DNA of 64,000 nucleotides, taken from assembly GCA_027943245.1 (NCBI GenBank), contig JANDJZ010001746.1, forward strand, positions 369,264 through 433,263. The letters are read 5' to 3'. How positions within the stretch are numbered: position 1 is the stretch's first letter; the number at the start of each line of letters is the position of its first letter. This DNA comes from Acanthamoeba sp. SK_2022b. Taxonomy: Eukaryota; Discosea; Longamoebia; Acanthamoebidae. Both the position numbers and the translations under genes were made by a program. The notes beneath the pieces are model-generated. The model was given only the letters and a program-made list of their open reading frames with translations, was not told the DNA's origin and did no database searches. Below are positions 8,408-17,837 of the stretch, piece after piece.

Positions 8408-9757
8408 ATGAGCCCAGATACCGCTCGCATCAGCGAAATCATCGATCGCGCCAGGATCTCGCCTTATCAAATCCTCATCCTTACCCTGTGTTTCCTGATC
8501 GCCCTGCTGGACGGCTTCGATACCGCCATCATCGGCTATATCGCCCCGGCGCTGCGTGAAGAGTGGGGCCTACAGCCCTCGCAGCTCTCTCCCGCCTTCG
8601 GCGCGGGGCTGTTCGGCCTGCTGATCGGCAGCCTGCTGTTCGGGCCGATCGCCGACGCCATCGGCCGCAAACGCGTGCTGCTCGTCGCGGTGCTGGTGTT
8701 TGGCGGCTGCACCCTGGCTTCGGCCTATACGCAATCGATCGAATCCCTGACCTTGCTGCGCTTCATCACCGGCATTGGCCTCGGGGGCGCGATACCGACC
8801 TGCATCACCCTCAGCTCGGAGTACTCTCCAGCGCGCCGCCGCATGCTGATGGTCACCCTGAGCTGGAGCGGCTTTACCGCCGGATTGGCCCTGGGCGGCC
8901 TGCTGGCCGGGCAGATCATTCCGGCGTTCGGCTGGCGCGGCGTGCTGCTGGTCGGCGGCATTGCGCCATTGGCGCTGCTGCCGCTGCTGGCCTGGCAGAT
9001 GCCCGAGTCGGTACGCTTTATGGCTGCCAACGCCAAACATGCCGATAGGCTGCGCCGGGTGGTCGAGCGTATCACCGGCCGGCGTTGGACGGGGATCACC
9101 ATCGTCGATGACGAACGCCCGGCGCAGGCCAAGTCGCCGATCTCGCACCTGTTTATCGAAGGGCGCGCCGTGCGCACCCTGCTGCTGTGGGTGGCGTTCT
9201 TCTGCTCGCTGTTCGTGTTCTACCTGCTTACCAGCTGGCTGCCGACGATCCTCAAAGACGCCGGTTACGATATCGCCCACGCCTCGCGCATCGGGGCGAT
9301 GGTGCCGCTCGGCGGCACCCTGGGCGCCATCCTGATGGCGCTGCTGATGGACCGGGTCGGGCCCTACCGCGTGCTGGCCGTCTCCTACCTGGGCGCCGCG
9401 CTGGTGATCGGCGCGACCGGGTATCTGATGGGCGACGTCTACACGCTGGCCGCCGTCGTGTTCCTGATTGGCTTCGGCGTGGCCGGCGCGCAAAACGGCC
9501 TGAACCTGGTCTCCGCCACCCTTTACCCGACCGCAGCCCGCGTGACCGGCGTCAGCTGGGCCATGGCCAACGGCCGCTTTGGCTCGATCGTCGGCTCGAT
9601 GCTCGGCGCCTGGATGATGACCGCCGCCGGATCGGCGGAAGTGTTCTTCCTCTGGCTGGCGCTGCCGGCGCTGCTGGGCGCGGTCGCTATCTTCCTGCTC
9701 TATCGCCTCAGCCTGCATCGTCGCGCGCCGCTCGCGGAACCGGCCGCTGGCGCCTGA
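8408..9757 (+). CDS. MFS aromatic acid:H+ symporter (AAHS family)
   Basis: A 449-residue inner-membrane transporter with 12 predicted helices. It carries the AAHS signature DGFDTAIIGYIAPAL in helix 1 and the loop GPIADAIGRKR between helices 2 and 3, as in PcaK, BenK and MhpT. It probably imports an aromatic acid. ATG 8408, after AGTGGA, is chosen because the frame upstream of it has no transporter sequence. No aromatic catabolic gene is adjacent, so the substrate is open. Confidence 0.85.
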   Translation: MSPDTARISEIIDRARISPYQILILTLCFLIALLDGFDTAIIGYIAPALREEWGLQPSQLSPAFGAGLFGLLIGSLLFGPIADAIGRKRVLLVAVLVFGGCTLASAYTQSIESLTLLRFITGIGLGGAIPTCITLSSEYSPARRRMLMVTLSWSGFTAGLALGGLLAGQIIPAFGWRGVLLVGGIAPLALLPLLAWQMPESVRFMAANAKHADRLRRVVERITGRRWTGITIVDDERPAQAKSPISHLFIEGRAVRTLLLWVAFFCSLFVFYLLTSWLPTILKDAGYDIAHASRIGAMVPLGGTLGAILMALLMDRVGPYRVLAVSYLGAALVIGATGYLMGDVYTLAAVVFLIGFGVAGAQNGLNLVSATLYPTAARVTGVSWAMANGRFGSIVGSMLGAWMMTAAGSAEVFFLWLALPALLGAVAIFLLYRLSLHRRAPLAEPAAGA

Positions 9758-9763
9758 CCTCGC

Positions 9764-9805
9764 GGAAAAGAAAAGGCCGAGACGCCATCGATGGCGTCTC
9801 GGCCT
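9764..9805 (-). terminator. Terminator of the lipoprotein gene
   Basis: A 32-base perfect palindrome (9774-9805) lies between two convergent genes. Read on the minus strand it is followed by a T-rich TTTTCTTTTC tract, so it serves mainly the minus-strand lipoprotein gene; it may also stop the plus-strand MFS transcript. Confidence 0.75.
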
Positions 9806-9854
9806 CTCATGAGAAACCCTTAACCTATCGGTTATTTTTCAAAAGCGCGTGCCG

Positions 9855-10982
9855 CTATAGTGCACTGTTTTCCTTGTCATTGGCTTCCTTTATGCACTCA
9901 TCGACATTTTTAAAATCATATTGCAGATAAACGCTCCCAATCCCACTATTGACGGCGGTCGCTTCAAGCATAATCCCCTGCAAATCGTTCTTGAACGGTT
10001 TATCTTTTTTCTCTTCCCAGTCAAAACCGAAATAGCGTTCTTTTTTAAGCAACCCTATCATCCAATCACCAGGTTCTTTCCATAACGACCCCGGCAGCAG
10101 CACATCAGTGGCTTTTCCTTTGCCATAATTAGCGGTCAATGATTCAGCAATGTCCTTCACCTTGGACTTTAACGCCAACCCATAACTGTCCGTATTGATA
10201 TCACCGCTAAGCGCGCGAATTCGGCATAAACCAACCTTGGGAGAGATGAGCAAAATGTAGGTTTCAAAGGCGTTATACGTTTTGGGGACGACCTCCGTAG
10301 TATAAATATTAAGACTATTCGGTATTGCCGTTAAGGTAACGCCTGTCATGTCCTCGACGTTCTTTTTCGTTAACCCCATTTGTAGGCCAAACGGCCCGAT
10401 GCCGGGCGGAAGCAACGCGTCTTTCGCCACCGGATCTTCCTGCTGATTGGATTTTGAAGCGGTTGATGTTGCATGGTGGGCTATCGTCGGGACGGCCAGG
10501 CCATATTTCGCCGACAGCAATTTTTGCTGCAACATCGCCAGACTTTGCTCTTGAGTGGCTATCGTTGCCTTTTTTATCGACCCCACCAGACCACCATCGT
10601 ATTGTGCGGCCTCTTGTTTAGCGGTCGATATTTCCCGAGTCAGCGTTGCCAATTCAGCGGTGAGTTTTTCCGCCAGCTTCAGATCTGGCGAGGTCTGGTT
10701 CGTGACAACCTCAACCTTTGCTCCAGACTCGATCGCATTGATTCGTTGCTGAATAAGCGCCTTGTTCGTTTTCAGAATTTCCAGTCGCGCCATCACCAGA
10801 GATTTAATCAAGCCGCCGCTTAACATGTCCTGCTGTTTAGCTGCGTTTTCAATCTCGGCATCCGTACTCACCAGCTCTGACTTTAAATCGGCTACCTGCT
10901 GTATTTGTTCAGGCGACAATGCTTTTGGCCCGCATCCAGAGATCAAGACGCTCAATAATGCGGCAATAACAGCCCTTTTCAT
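9855..10982 (-). CDS. Putative lipoprotein with coiled coil
   Basis: A 375-residue protein that I do not recognise. The first 17 residues form a lipoprotein signal peptide ending in the lipobox L-I-S-G-C, with lipidated C17 expected. Residues about 22-150 are rich in Gln, Glu, Lys and Ala and probably form coiled-coil helices. The part after about residue 190 looks globular and ends in a charged tail. Codon use and base content are less GC-rich than its neighbours, which suggests recent acquisition. It forms a single-gene transcript with its own terminator. It should sit at the cell envelope. Confidence 0.75.
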   Translation of the reverse strand: MKRAVIAALLSVLISGCGPKALSPEQIQQVADLKSELVSTDAEIENAAKQQDMLSGGLIKSLVMARLEILKTNKALIQQRINAIESGAKVEVVTNQTSPDLKLAEKLTAELATLTREISTAKQEAAQYDGGLVGSIKKATIATQEQSLAMLQQKLLSAKYGLAVPTIAHHATSTASKSNQQEDPVAKDALLPPGIGPFGLQMGLTKKNVEDMTGVTLTAIPNSLNIYTTEVVPKTYNAFETYILLISPKVGLCRIRALSGDINTDSYGLALKSKVKDIAESLTANYGKGKATDVLLPGSLWKEPGDWMIGLLKKERYFGFDWEEKKDKPFKNDLQGIMLEATAVNSGIGSVYLQYDFKNVDECIKEANDKENSAL

Positions 10983-11213
10983 TTCATCCTTTTCCTATCG
11001 ACAATCCACAAGGAAGCTATGGTATCAGAGGAGGAAACAGTAACAACGAAAAGTCGTTTTTACCGCGACTTATTGAGCTTCTCGCTATTACGCCCGCATC
11101 TGTTTGTCACAGGCTGCAATTTCCGAAAGCGCATATCGGCTTGGCGCTAATATCGATACAGCGGAGACAGAGTGAATGGCTGCCTGGCTAATACGGGGAA
11201 AATGGCAATAAAA

Positions 11214-11233
11214 AAGGGGGCCAAGGCCCCCTT
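11214..11233 (-). terminator. Terminator of mscS
   Basis: A 9-bp stem of G and C runs with a 2-base loop is followed on the minus strand by a T-rich stretch, directly after the mscS stop. It is an intrinsic terminator by shape. Confidence 0.85.
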
Positions 11234-11238
11234 CTCTG

Positions 11239-12105
11239 TTATTCCGCCTTGGCGGAAGCGTCTTCGGTGCGATACAGGTGCACGTCCATCTGCGGGAACG
11301 GAATGCCGATGTTGTGGGCATCCAGCGCGCGCTTGAAGTTTTCCATCAAATCGAAGTACACGTTCCAGTATTCCGCGTTGGTGGTCCAGGAGCGGGTGAC
11401 GAAGTTCAGGGAAGACGGTGCCATCTCGTTCAGACGCACGGTCACGCCTTTGGCATGCATGATGCGCTTGTCGGCGGCGATCACGTCGCCCAGCACCTTC
11501 TTCACCACGTCGATATCGGCATTGTAGGCCACGCCTACCACGATATCCACGCGGCGGTTCGGTTCACGGGAGTAGTTGATGATGTTGCCGGCGATGATTT
11601 TACCGTTCGGCACCACGATGGTTTTGTTGTCTGCGGTACGCAGGGTGGTGGAGAAAATCTGCACCTGATCGACGGTACCGGCCACGCCACCCAGATCGAC
11701 ATATTCACCCACGCGCAGCGGGCGGAAGATCACCAGCAGCACGCCGGCGGCGAAGTTGGACAGCGACCCTTGCAGCGCCAGACCGACGGCCAAACCGGCG
11801 GCACCCAGCACGGCGATCACCGAGGTGGTCTGCACGCCAACGCGCCCCAGCACCGCGATGAAGGTGAACGCCAGCACGCCGTAGCGCACGATCGCCGACA
11901 GGAAGTCTGCCACCGTGGCGTCGATGCCGCGCAGCTTCATCACGCGGTTCAGCGCATTGCCGACCACGCGGGCCACGATCGAACCGATGATCAGGATAAC
12001 GATGGCGGCGACGATATTCACCGCGTACTGGATCAACAGATCCTGGTTCTTCACCAACCAGTCGCCGGCACCGTTGATGCCGTCTACTACATTCAAATCT
12101 TTCAT
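11239..12105 (-). CDS. mscS: Small-conductance mechanosensitive channel
   Basis: A 288-residue inner-membrane channel that opens under osmotic downshock. Three N-terminal helices are visible. The pore helix is the Gly/Ala-rich segment around [26 protein letters not shown]. The beta domain follows ([34 protein letters not shown]). Length and sequence match E. coli MscS (286 residues). In this chromosome, as in E. coli, it lies near fbaA-pgk-epd. It is separated from the DUF1345 gene by a divergent promoter region. Confidence 0.95.
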   Translation of the reverse strand: MKDLNVVDGINGAGDWLVKNQDLLIQYAVNIVAAIVILIIGSIVARVVGNALNRVMKLRGIDATVADFLSAIVRYGVLAFTFIAVLGRVGVQTTSVIAVLGAAGLAVGLALQGSLSNFAAGVLLVIFRPLRVGEYVDLGGVAGTVDQVQIFSTTLRTADNKTIVVPNGKIIAGNIINYSREPNRRVDIVVGVAYNADIDVVKKVLGDVIAADKRIMHAKGVTVRLNEMAPSSLNFVTRSWTTNAEYWNVYFDLMENFKRALDAHNIGIPFPQMDVHLYRTEDASAKAE

Positions 12106-12310
12106 TCGTGTCGTCCTAACTCAGTCCCTAACGGGAGAAACTCGCAAAAATACACTGGCCTCGGCGGCCAGTAGGAAACCACCGCCTAAGGGTAACCAAC
12201 ATTAAAGGCTCATGCCAACCGTCAGCGTTAAAAATAGCCGAAACCGCCCGCCGCTTCTTCTATGCTGAGAACAGCGCGTTGGCCATTTCACGACAAGGGA
12301 TCCGTTAATC

Positions 12311-12979
12311 ATGCACATTCGCTCTTCGCTCAAACACTATTGGCAAGTGCGGCCCAGGCTGCTGTTTTCCGTCGGCGCAGGGCTGCTGTGCTTTCTGCTG
12401 CTGCCCGCCCAACTCTCGCTGCTGCAGCGCCTGATGATCGGCTGGAATACGCTGGCCTGGCTCTACCTGCTGTTTCTCTGGCGGCTGATGCTGATCAGCA
12501 CGCCGCAGCACATTCGCCAGATCGCCCGGCGGCAGGATGAAAGCGCCAGTATGGTGCTGACGCTGGTCAGCCTCGGTTGCCTGGTCAGTTTACTCGCAAT
12601 CCTGTTTGAACTGAGCAGCGCCAAACAGGTGGCCGGCTCTCTGAAGACGCTGCATTTGCTGCTGACCGGTGCCACGCTGGTGGTCTCCTGGCTGCTGCTG
12701 CCGACCGCCTTCACCATGCACTATGCCCACCAGTTTTATCGCCAGGGTGCACAGCAGGATCCTTTGCCGCTGCTGTTCCCCGGTAACCTCACCGAGCCGA
12801 CCTATCTGGATTTCGCCTACTTCTCCTTCACCATTGCGGTGGCGTCGCAAACCGCCGATGTGGCGGTCGGAGCAGCGGAGGTGCGTAAGGTCACCCTGCT
12901 GCAGTCGGTGATCTCCTTCGCGTTCAACATGCTGATCCTGGGCCTGTCTATCAACGTCGGCGCCGGCCTGCTGGGCTGA
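12311..12979 (+). CDS. DUF1345 inner-membrane protein
   Basis: A 222-residue integral membrane protein with about five to six hydrophobic segments. Conserved family stretches include TYLDFAYFSFTIAVASQTADV near residue 165, which resembles the pore-side motif of DUF1345 proteins. Function is unknown. It is a single gene, divergent from mscS and convergent with fbaA across a shared terminator. Confidence 0.8.
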   Translation: MHIRSSLKHYWQVRPRLLFSVGAGLLCFLLLPAQLSLLQRLMIGWNTLAWLYLLFLWRLMLISTPQHIRQIARRQDESASMVLTLVSLGCLVSLLAILFELSSAKQVAGSLKTLHLLLTGATLVVSWLLLPTAFTMHYAHQFYRQGAQQDPLPLLFPGNLTEPTYLDFAYFSFTIAVASQTADVAVGAAEVRKVTLLQSVISFAFNMLILGLSINVGAGLLG

Positions 12980-12984
12980 AAACG

Positions 12985-13012
12985 AAAAAGGCTCCCCGCA
13001 GGGAGCCTTTTT
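12985..13012. terminator. Bidirectional terminator DUF1345 / fbaA
   Basis: A 12-bp stem with five A residues at the left and five T residues at the right (12985-12996 with 13001-13012) lies between two convergent genes and can stop transcription in both directions. Confidence 0.9.
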
Positions 13013-13035
13013 CATCGTGCAACAGGTGCCGAAGA

Positions 13036-14115
13036 TTACAGAACGTCTACCGCGTTCAGATCTTTGAAGGCCTGCTCCAGACGCGTCACCATGCTGGTCT
13101 GCGCTGCGCGCAGCCATACGCGTGGATCGTAGTATTTCTTGTTCGGCTGATCGGCGCCTTTCGGGTTGCCCAGCTGGCCCTGCAGGTACGCTTCGTTCGC
13201 TTTGTAGTACTGCAGGATGCCGTCCCAGGTCGCCCATTGGGTGTCGGTGTCGATGTTCATCTTGATCACACCGTAACCCACAGACTCTTTGATCTCTGCG
13301 TCGGTAGAACCGGAACCGCCGTGGAACACGAAGTTCAGGCTGTTGTGCGGCAGGTTGAATTTCTTGGACACATAGTCCTGAGAATCACGCAGGATGGTCG
13401 GGGTCAGCTTGACGTTGCCTGGCTTGTACACGCCGTGCACGTTACCGAAGGAGGCAGCGATGGTGAAGCGCGGGCTGATGGCGTTCAGTTTTTCGTACGC
13501 GTAAGCCACGTCTTCCGGCTGGGTGTACAGAGCGGATGCGTCCATATGACTGTTGTCCACGCCATCTTCTTCACCGCCGGTGCAGCCCAGTTCGATTTCC
13601 AGCGTCATGCCGATTTTGGCCATGCGCTTCAGGTAGGCGCTGCAGATCTCGATGTTTTCTTCCAGAGATTCTTCAGACAGATCGATCATGTGGGAAGAGA
13701 ACAGCGGTTTGCCGGTAGCGGCGAAGTGCTTCTCGCCGGCGTCCAGCAGGCCGTCCAGCCATGGCAGCAGTTTCTTCGCGCAGTGGTCGGTGTGCAGGAT
13801 CACCGGCACGCCGTAGTGTTCAGCCATCTGGTGAACGTGGTGTGCGCCAGAGATGGCGCCCAGAATCGCTGCGCCCTGAGGCACATCGGTCTTCACGCCT
13901 TTGCCGGCGATGAACGCGGCGCCGCCGTTGGAGAACTGAACGATGACCGGCGCGCGCACTTTAGCCGCGGCTTCCAGCACTGCGTTGATGGAGTCGGTAC
14001 CCACGCAGTTTACCGCTGGCAGCGCAAAGTTGTTCTCTTTAGCAACTGCGAAGACTTTCTGAACGTCATCACCCGTGATGACACCCGGTTTTACGAAATC
14101 AAAAATTTTAGACAT
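13036..14115 (-). CDS. fbaA: Class II fructose-bisphosphate aldolase
   Basis: This 359-residue enzyme cleaves fructose 1,6-bisphosphate to the two triose phosphates in glycolysis and runs in reverse in gluconeogenesis. It is a zinc enzyme: D110 and H111 lie in VILHTDHCAKK, and further ligands are in the E-L-G-C-T-G-G-E-E-D-G region and VFHGGSGS. Length equals E. coli FbaA. It is last in the epd-pgk-fbaA order. The 116-base gap to pgk may hold an extra promoter. Confidence 0.97.
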   Translation of the reverse strand: MSKIFDFVKPGVITGDDVQKVFAVAKENNFALPAVNCVGTDSINAVLEAAAKVRAPVIVQFSNGGAAFIAGKGVKTDVPQGAAILGAISGAHHVHQMAEHYGVPVILHTDHCAKKLLPWLDGLLDAGEKHFAATGKPLFSSHMIDLSEESLEENIEICSAYLKRMAKIGMTLEIELGCTGGEEDGVDNSHMDASALYTQPEDVAYAYEKLNAISPRFTIAASFGNVHGVYKPGNVKLTPTILRDSQDYVSKKFNLPHNSLNFVFHGGSGSTDAEIKESVGYGVIKMNIDTDTQWATWDGILQYYKANEAYLQGQLGNPKGADQPNKKYYDPRVWLRAAQTSMVTRLEQAFKDLNAVDVL

Positions 14116-14231
14116 GTTACTTTGTCCTGTTTCGTCGGCCGTAGATGGATGTAAATCGATGTTTTCACGCCGCGCAGCATTAGCCGCGCGGTATAAAACA
14201 AACGGGCGGCTTTCGCCTCCCGTTGTCTGAA

Positions 14232-15395
14232 TTACTGCTTAGCGCGCTCTTCCAGCATCACGACTGCAGGCAGCGGTTTCCCTTCAACGAATTCCAGGAA
14301 TGCGCCACCGCCGGTGGAGATGTAGGAAATTTTGTCAGCGATACCGAACAGATCGATGGCTGCCAGAGTGTCGCCGCCGCCAGCGATAGAGAAAGCGTCG
14401 CTATCGGCGATCGCGCGGGCGACAATTTCGGTGCCCTTACGGAAGTTAGGGAACTCGAATACGCCAACCGGGCCATTCCAAAGAATGGTCTTGGCGTTCT
14501 TCAGGATAACGGCCAGACGCTCGGCAGAGACGTCGCCCATATCCAGAATTTGCTCGTTGTCCTGGATCTCGTTGGCCTGCTTCACGGTTGCGGTCGCGGT
14601 TTCGGAGAACTCAGTCGCGACGCGCACGTCGGTCGGAACCGGGATGTCGCAGGTTTCCAGCAGTTTCTGCGCGTTCGGGATCAGGTCAGGTTCGTACAGG
14701 GACTGGCCCACGTTGTTGCCCTGCGCCGCCACGAAGGTGTTGGCGATGCCGCCGCCGACGATCAGCTGATCGGCGATTTTGGACAGGGAATCCAGCACGG
14801 TCAGTTTGGTGGACACTTTAGAACCGCCCACGATGGCGACCATCGGACGGGCCGGGTTGCCCAGGGCCTTGCCCAGCGCTTCCAGCTCGGCGGACAGCAG
14901 CGGGCCGGCACAGGCGACAGGCGCAAACTTGCCCACGCCGTGGGTGGAAGCCTGCGCGCGGTGCGCGGTGCCGAACGCGTCCATCACGTACACGTCGCAC
15001 AGCGCCGCGTATTTCTTGGACAGGGCTTCGTCGTCTTTCTTCTCGCCCTTGTTGAAACGGACGTTTTCCAGCACCACCAGTTCGCCTTCAGCGACGTCGA
15101 CGCCATCCAGATAATCCTTCGCCAGACGCACTGGAGATTTCAGGTGATCTTTCAGGTAGTTGACCACAGGCAGCAGGGAGAATTCTTCGTTGTACTCGCC
15201 TTCGGTAGGACGACCCAGGTGGGAGGTCACCATCACGCGGGCGCCTTGCTTCAGCGCAGCTTCGATAGTCGGCAGGGAAGCGCGGATACGCGCGTCGGAA
15301 GTCACTTTACCGTCTTTTACCGGCACGTTCAGATCGGAGCGGATCAGTACGCGTTTACCCGCCAGATCCAGATCGGTCATCTTAATTACAGACAT
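14232..15395 (-). CDS. pgk: Phosphoglycerate kinase
   Basis: This 387-residue glycolytic enzyme transfers phosphate from 1,3-bisphosphoglycerate to ADP. The N-domain substrate motif RSDLNVP, the hinge region and the nucleotide-site GGGDTLAA and STGGGAFLE motifs are all present. Length equals E. coli Pgk. It lies between epd and fbaA, as in other enterobacteria. Confidence 0.97.
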   Translation of the reverse strand: MSVIKMTDLDLAGKRVLIRSDLNVPVKDGKVTSDARIRASLPTIEAALKQGARVMVTSHLGRPTEGEYNEEFSLLPVVNYLKDHLKSPVRLAKDYLDGVDVAEGELVVLENVRFNKGEKKDDEALSKKYAALCDVYVMDAFGTAHRAQASTHGVGKFAPVACAGPLLSAELEALGKALGNPARPMVAIVGGSKVSTKLTVLDSLSKIADQLIVGGGIANTFVAAQGNNVGQSLYEPDLIPNAQKLLETCDIPVPTDVRVATEFSETATATVKQANEIQDNEQILDMGDVSAERLAVILKNAKTILWNGPVGVFEFPNFRKGTEIVARAIADSDAFSIAGGGDTLAAIDLFGIADKISYISTGGGAFLEFVEGKPLPAVVMLEERAKQ

Positions 15396-15465
15396 GGTGA
15401 ACCCTCTTTATTGAATCTCTATAAAATTGCCTGAGCAGCGCGCCTGTCACGCCGGCGCCGCCGTA

Positions 15466-16482
15466 CTAGAAACCGCTGGCGGCCATTGCCCGTGTGGTAT
15501 CCAACATCCGATTGGCAAAGCCCCATTCATTGTCGCACCAGACCAAGGTCTTTATCAGGTGCTGCCCGCTGACCCGGGTCTGCGTACCGTCGACGATAGC
15601 GCTGTGCGGGTCATGGTTAAAATCGATCGAGACCAATGGTAATTCCGTGTAGTCAACTATACCACGAAATGACTCCCGTGCGGCCTTTTGCAACAGCTGG
15701 TTGACCTCCGCCACCTTCACCGCGGCGCTCACGCTGACGCTAAGATCGATAGCCGTCACGTTGATGGTCGGCACGCGCACCGAGATAGCCTCGAAGCGAT
15801 CGCAAAACTGCGGGAAGATACGGGTGATGCCCGCAGCCAGCTTGGTATCGACCGGAATGATCGACTGGCTCGCCGCACGGGTGCGCCGCAAATCCGCGTG
15901 ATACGCGTCGATCACCGGCTGATCGTTCATCGCCGAGTGAATGGTGGTCACGGTGCCGGATTCGATGCTGTAGGCGTCGTCCAGCAGCTTGATCACCGGA
16001 ATAATGCAGTTGGTGGTGCACGAGGCGTTGGACACGATGCGATGTTCCGCCAACAGCGTCTGATGGTTGACGCCGAACACGATGGTAGCGTCCAGATCGT
16101 TGCCGCCCGGATGGGCGAACAGCACTTTCTTCGCCCCCGCCGCCAGATGGGCTTCGCCATCCGCCCGGCTGCCGTACACGCCGCTGCAGTCCAGCACCAC
16201 GTCGACGCCCAGCTCGCCCCAGGGCAACTGCTCCACCGCCGGCTGATGCAACAGGCGAATCGCGTCGTCCCCGACGCTCAGCGTGTCGCACTCTTGCCGC
16301 ACATCCCAGGCGAAGCGACCGTGGCTGGAATCGTACTTCAGCAGATGGGCCATGCCCTCGGCATTCGCCAGCTCGTTGATCGCCACCACGGAGATTTCCG
16401 CCCGTCGTCCCGATTCGTACAGTGCGCGCAATACGCTGCGGCCGATGCGGCCAAAGCCGTTTATCGCTATGCGGATGGTCAT
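15466..16482 (-). CDS. epd: Erythrose-4-phosphate dehydrogenase
   Basis: A 338-residue GAPDH-like enzyme that oxidises D-erythrose 4-phosphate for pyridoxal phosphate synthesis. The NAD-binding INGFGRIGR motif begins at residue 7. The catalytic Cys is C155 in SNASCTTNC, and the C-terminal WCDNEWGF motif is present. The start at 16482 is supported by AGGAGC directly upstream; the frame is open for another 43 codons but that part has no family similarity. It is the first gene of the epd-pgk-fbaA group, which probably responds to Cra through the site at 16678-16689. Confidence 0.95.
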   Translation of the reverse strand: MTIRIAINGFGRIGRSVLRALYESGRRAEISVVAINELANAEGMAHLLKYDSSHGRFAWDVRQECDTLSVGDDAIRLLHQPAVEQLPWGELGVDVVLDCSGVYGSRADGEAHLAAGAKKVLFAHPGGNDLDATIVFGVNHQTLLAEHRIVSNASCTTNCIIPVIKLLDDAYSIESGTVTTIHSAMNDQPVIDAYHADLRRTRAASQSIIPVDTKLAAGITRIFPQFCDRFEAISVRVPTINVTAIDLSVSVSAAVKVAEVNQLLQKAARESFRGIVDYTELPLVSIDFNHDPHSAIVDGTQTRVSGQHLIKTLVWCDNEWGFANRMLDTTRAMAASGF

Positions 16483-16677
16483 GCTGCTCCTGAAAAAGGG
16501 CCGTCCCCGCCGGGCTGACTCACCGGCGCCGGGCCGGCGCTGACTGGTTGTCTCACTAACCCGCATAGAGTAGTGGATCGCACCGCCCGCTGTGAATCGC
16601 CGCGTTTGCATTATTCCCGCGCTTCAGCGGCTTTTCGCCGCCGTCACATCGGCATTTCTGTCGAAGAGTGCTTCAAC

Positions 16678-16689
16678 TGAAACGCTTCA
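16678..16689. promoter_or_regulatory. Cra (FruR) binding site upstream of epd
   Basis: The 12-mer TGAAACGCTTCA differs at one base from the Cra consensus palindrome TGAAACGTTTCA. It lies about 196 bases upstream of the epd start in the 313-base gap to the LysR gene. In E. coli the epd-pgk-fbaA operon is a known Cra target, which fits. The promoter hexamers themselves are not clear. Confidence 0.7.
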
Positions 16690-16795
16690 GCTGAGCATAA
16701 ACCAAAGTTTTGGCAAAAGGAACAGGTGCAACAGTTCCACAAGTAACGGAGGGGAGTTTTACGAGCATAAGATGATCTGGCGCACATTTTTGGCC

Positions 16796-17734
16796 TCAAG
16801 GCCGCGGCGAATTTTCACTCGCAGCCCCCGTTTCGCCATAGTGCTCACGGAAATAGTCGCGCAAAAATTCGACCGTCACCCGCACTTTCGCCGACGTTGC
16901 CAGCCGGGAAACGTACACCGCCCAGATGTTGGCCGGCTGAAAATACTCCGGCAGAATGTGCACCAACCTGCCGCTGTCGATGTTCTCTTTCACGTCCCAG
17001 GCGGAACGCAGCGCAACGCCCTGCCCGTCCAGGCACCACTGGTGCACGATTTCACCGTGGTTCGACGCCAGCGCCCCCGTCACCTTCACCGTCTCTTCGC
17101 CGCCTGGCCCCTGCAACCGCCACAGCCCGAACGGGTGATCGCGCTCCTTGATCACCAGGCAAGCGCGGCCCGCCAGCTCCGCCACGCTTTTCGGCACGCC
17201 GTGGCGCTGCAGATACGCCGGCGAAGCGCACAGGATGCGCTGGTTGTCCGCCAGCTTGCGCGCGATCAGATTAGGGGCGATATCGTCGCCGATGCGGATA
17301 TCCAGATCGAACCCTTCGCTGACCAGATCCACCAACCGATCGGACACGTCAAGCCGCAGCTCCAGCTGCGGATACTCCCGCGCCAGCGCCGACAGCGCCG
17401 GGGCCACGAAGCGCCGGCCGAAGCCGAAGCTGCTGACCACGCGCAGCATGCCCTGCGGCGCCTGACGCACCTCGGACAGTTCGTCCATCATCTGATCGAC
17501 ATCGTTGAGAATGCGCTGCGCCCATTCGTAGATGCGCTCGCCGTCCTCGGTGATCGCCACCCGCCGCGTGGTGCGGTGCAGCAGCGACACGTCCAGCGCC
17601 TTTTCCAGCAACGCGATGCGTTTGCTGATAAAGGCCGGCGACACGCCCAGCTCTTCGGCGGCGGCGGCAAACCCGGCGCGGCGCGCCACCAGCACGAACA
17701 CCCGCAGGTCACTCAGGATCGGCATATTGTTCAT
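16796..17734 (-). CDS. dmlR: LysR-family regulator, DmlR-like
   Basis: A LysR regulator of about 312 residues. The N-terminal winged helix-turn-helix (FAAAAEELGVSPAFISKRIALLEK) closely resembles E. coli DmlR, which activates the divergent D-malate dehydrogenase gene. A substrate-binding domain follows. It is divergent from dmlA with about 100 bases between them, the usual LysR arrangement. The start is uncertain: ATG at 17734 is used here, ATG at 17725 and GTG at 17755 are also in frame, and none has a good ribosome binding site. The effector is probably D-malate (inference from orthology). Confidence 0.82.
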   Translation of the reverse strand: MNNMPILSDLRVFVLVARRAGFAAAAEELGVSPAFISKRIALLEKALDVSLLHRTTRRVAITEDGERIYEWAQRILNDVDQMMDELSEVRQAPQGMLRVVSSFGFGRRFVAPALSALAREYPQLELRLDVSDRLVDLVSEGFDLDIRIGDDIAPNLIARKLADNQRILCASPAYLQRHGVPKSVAELAGRACLVIKERDHPFGLWRLQGPGGEETVKVTGALASNHGEIVHQWCLDGQGVALRSAWDVKENIDSGRLVHILPEYFQPANIWAVYVSRLATSAKVRVTVEFLRDYFREHYGETGAASENSPRP

Positions 17735-17837
17735 GATTCGTGTTTTATGTTTCACCGTTTTCGAGATTGATTAACAGTTAGTCAATTATAGGATAACAGT
17801 GTTGTCAATCTCCCCTACCTACAAATGAGACCTCTGT

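Noticed and set aside
11088..11321. Minus-strand 77-codon frame between mscS and the lipoprotein gene
   Set aside because: It overlaps the mscS 3' end and its terminator in another frame.
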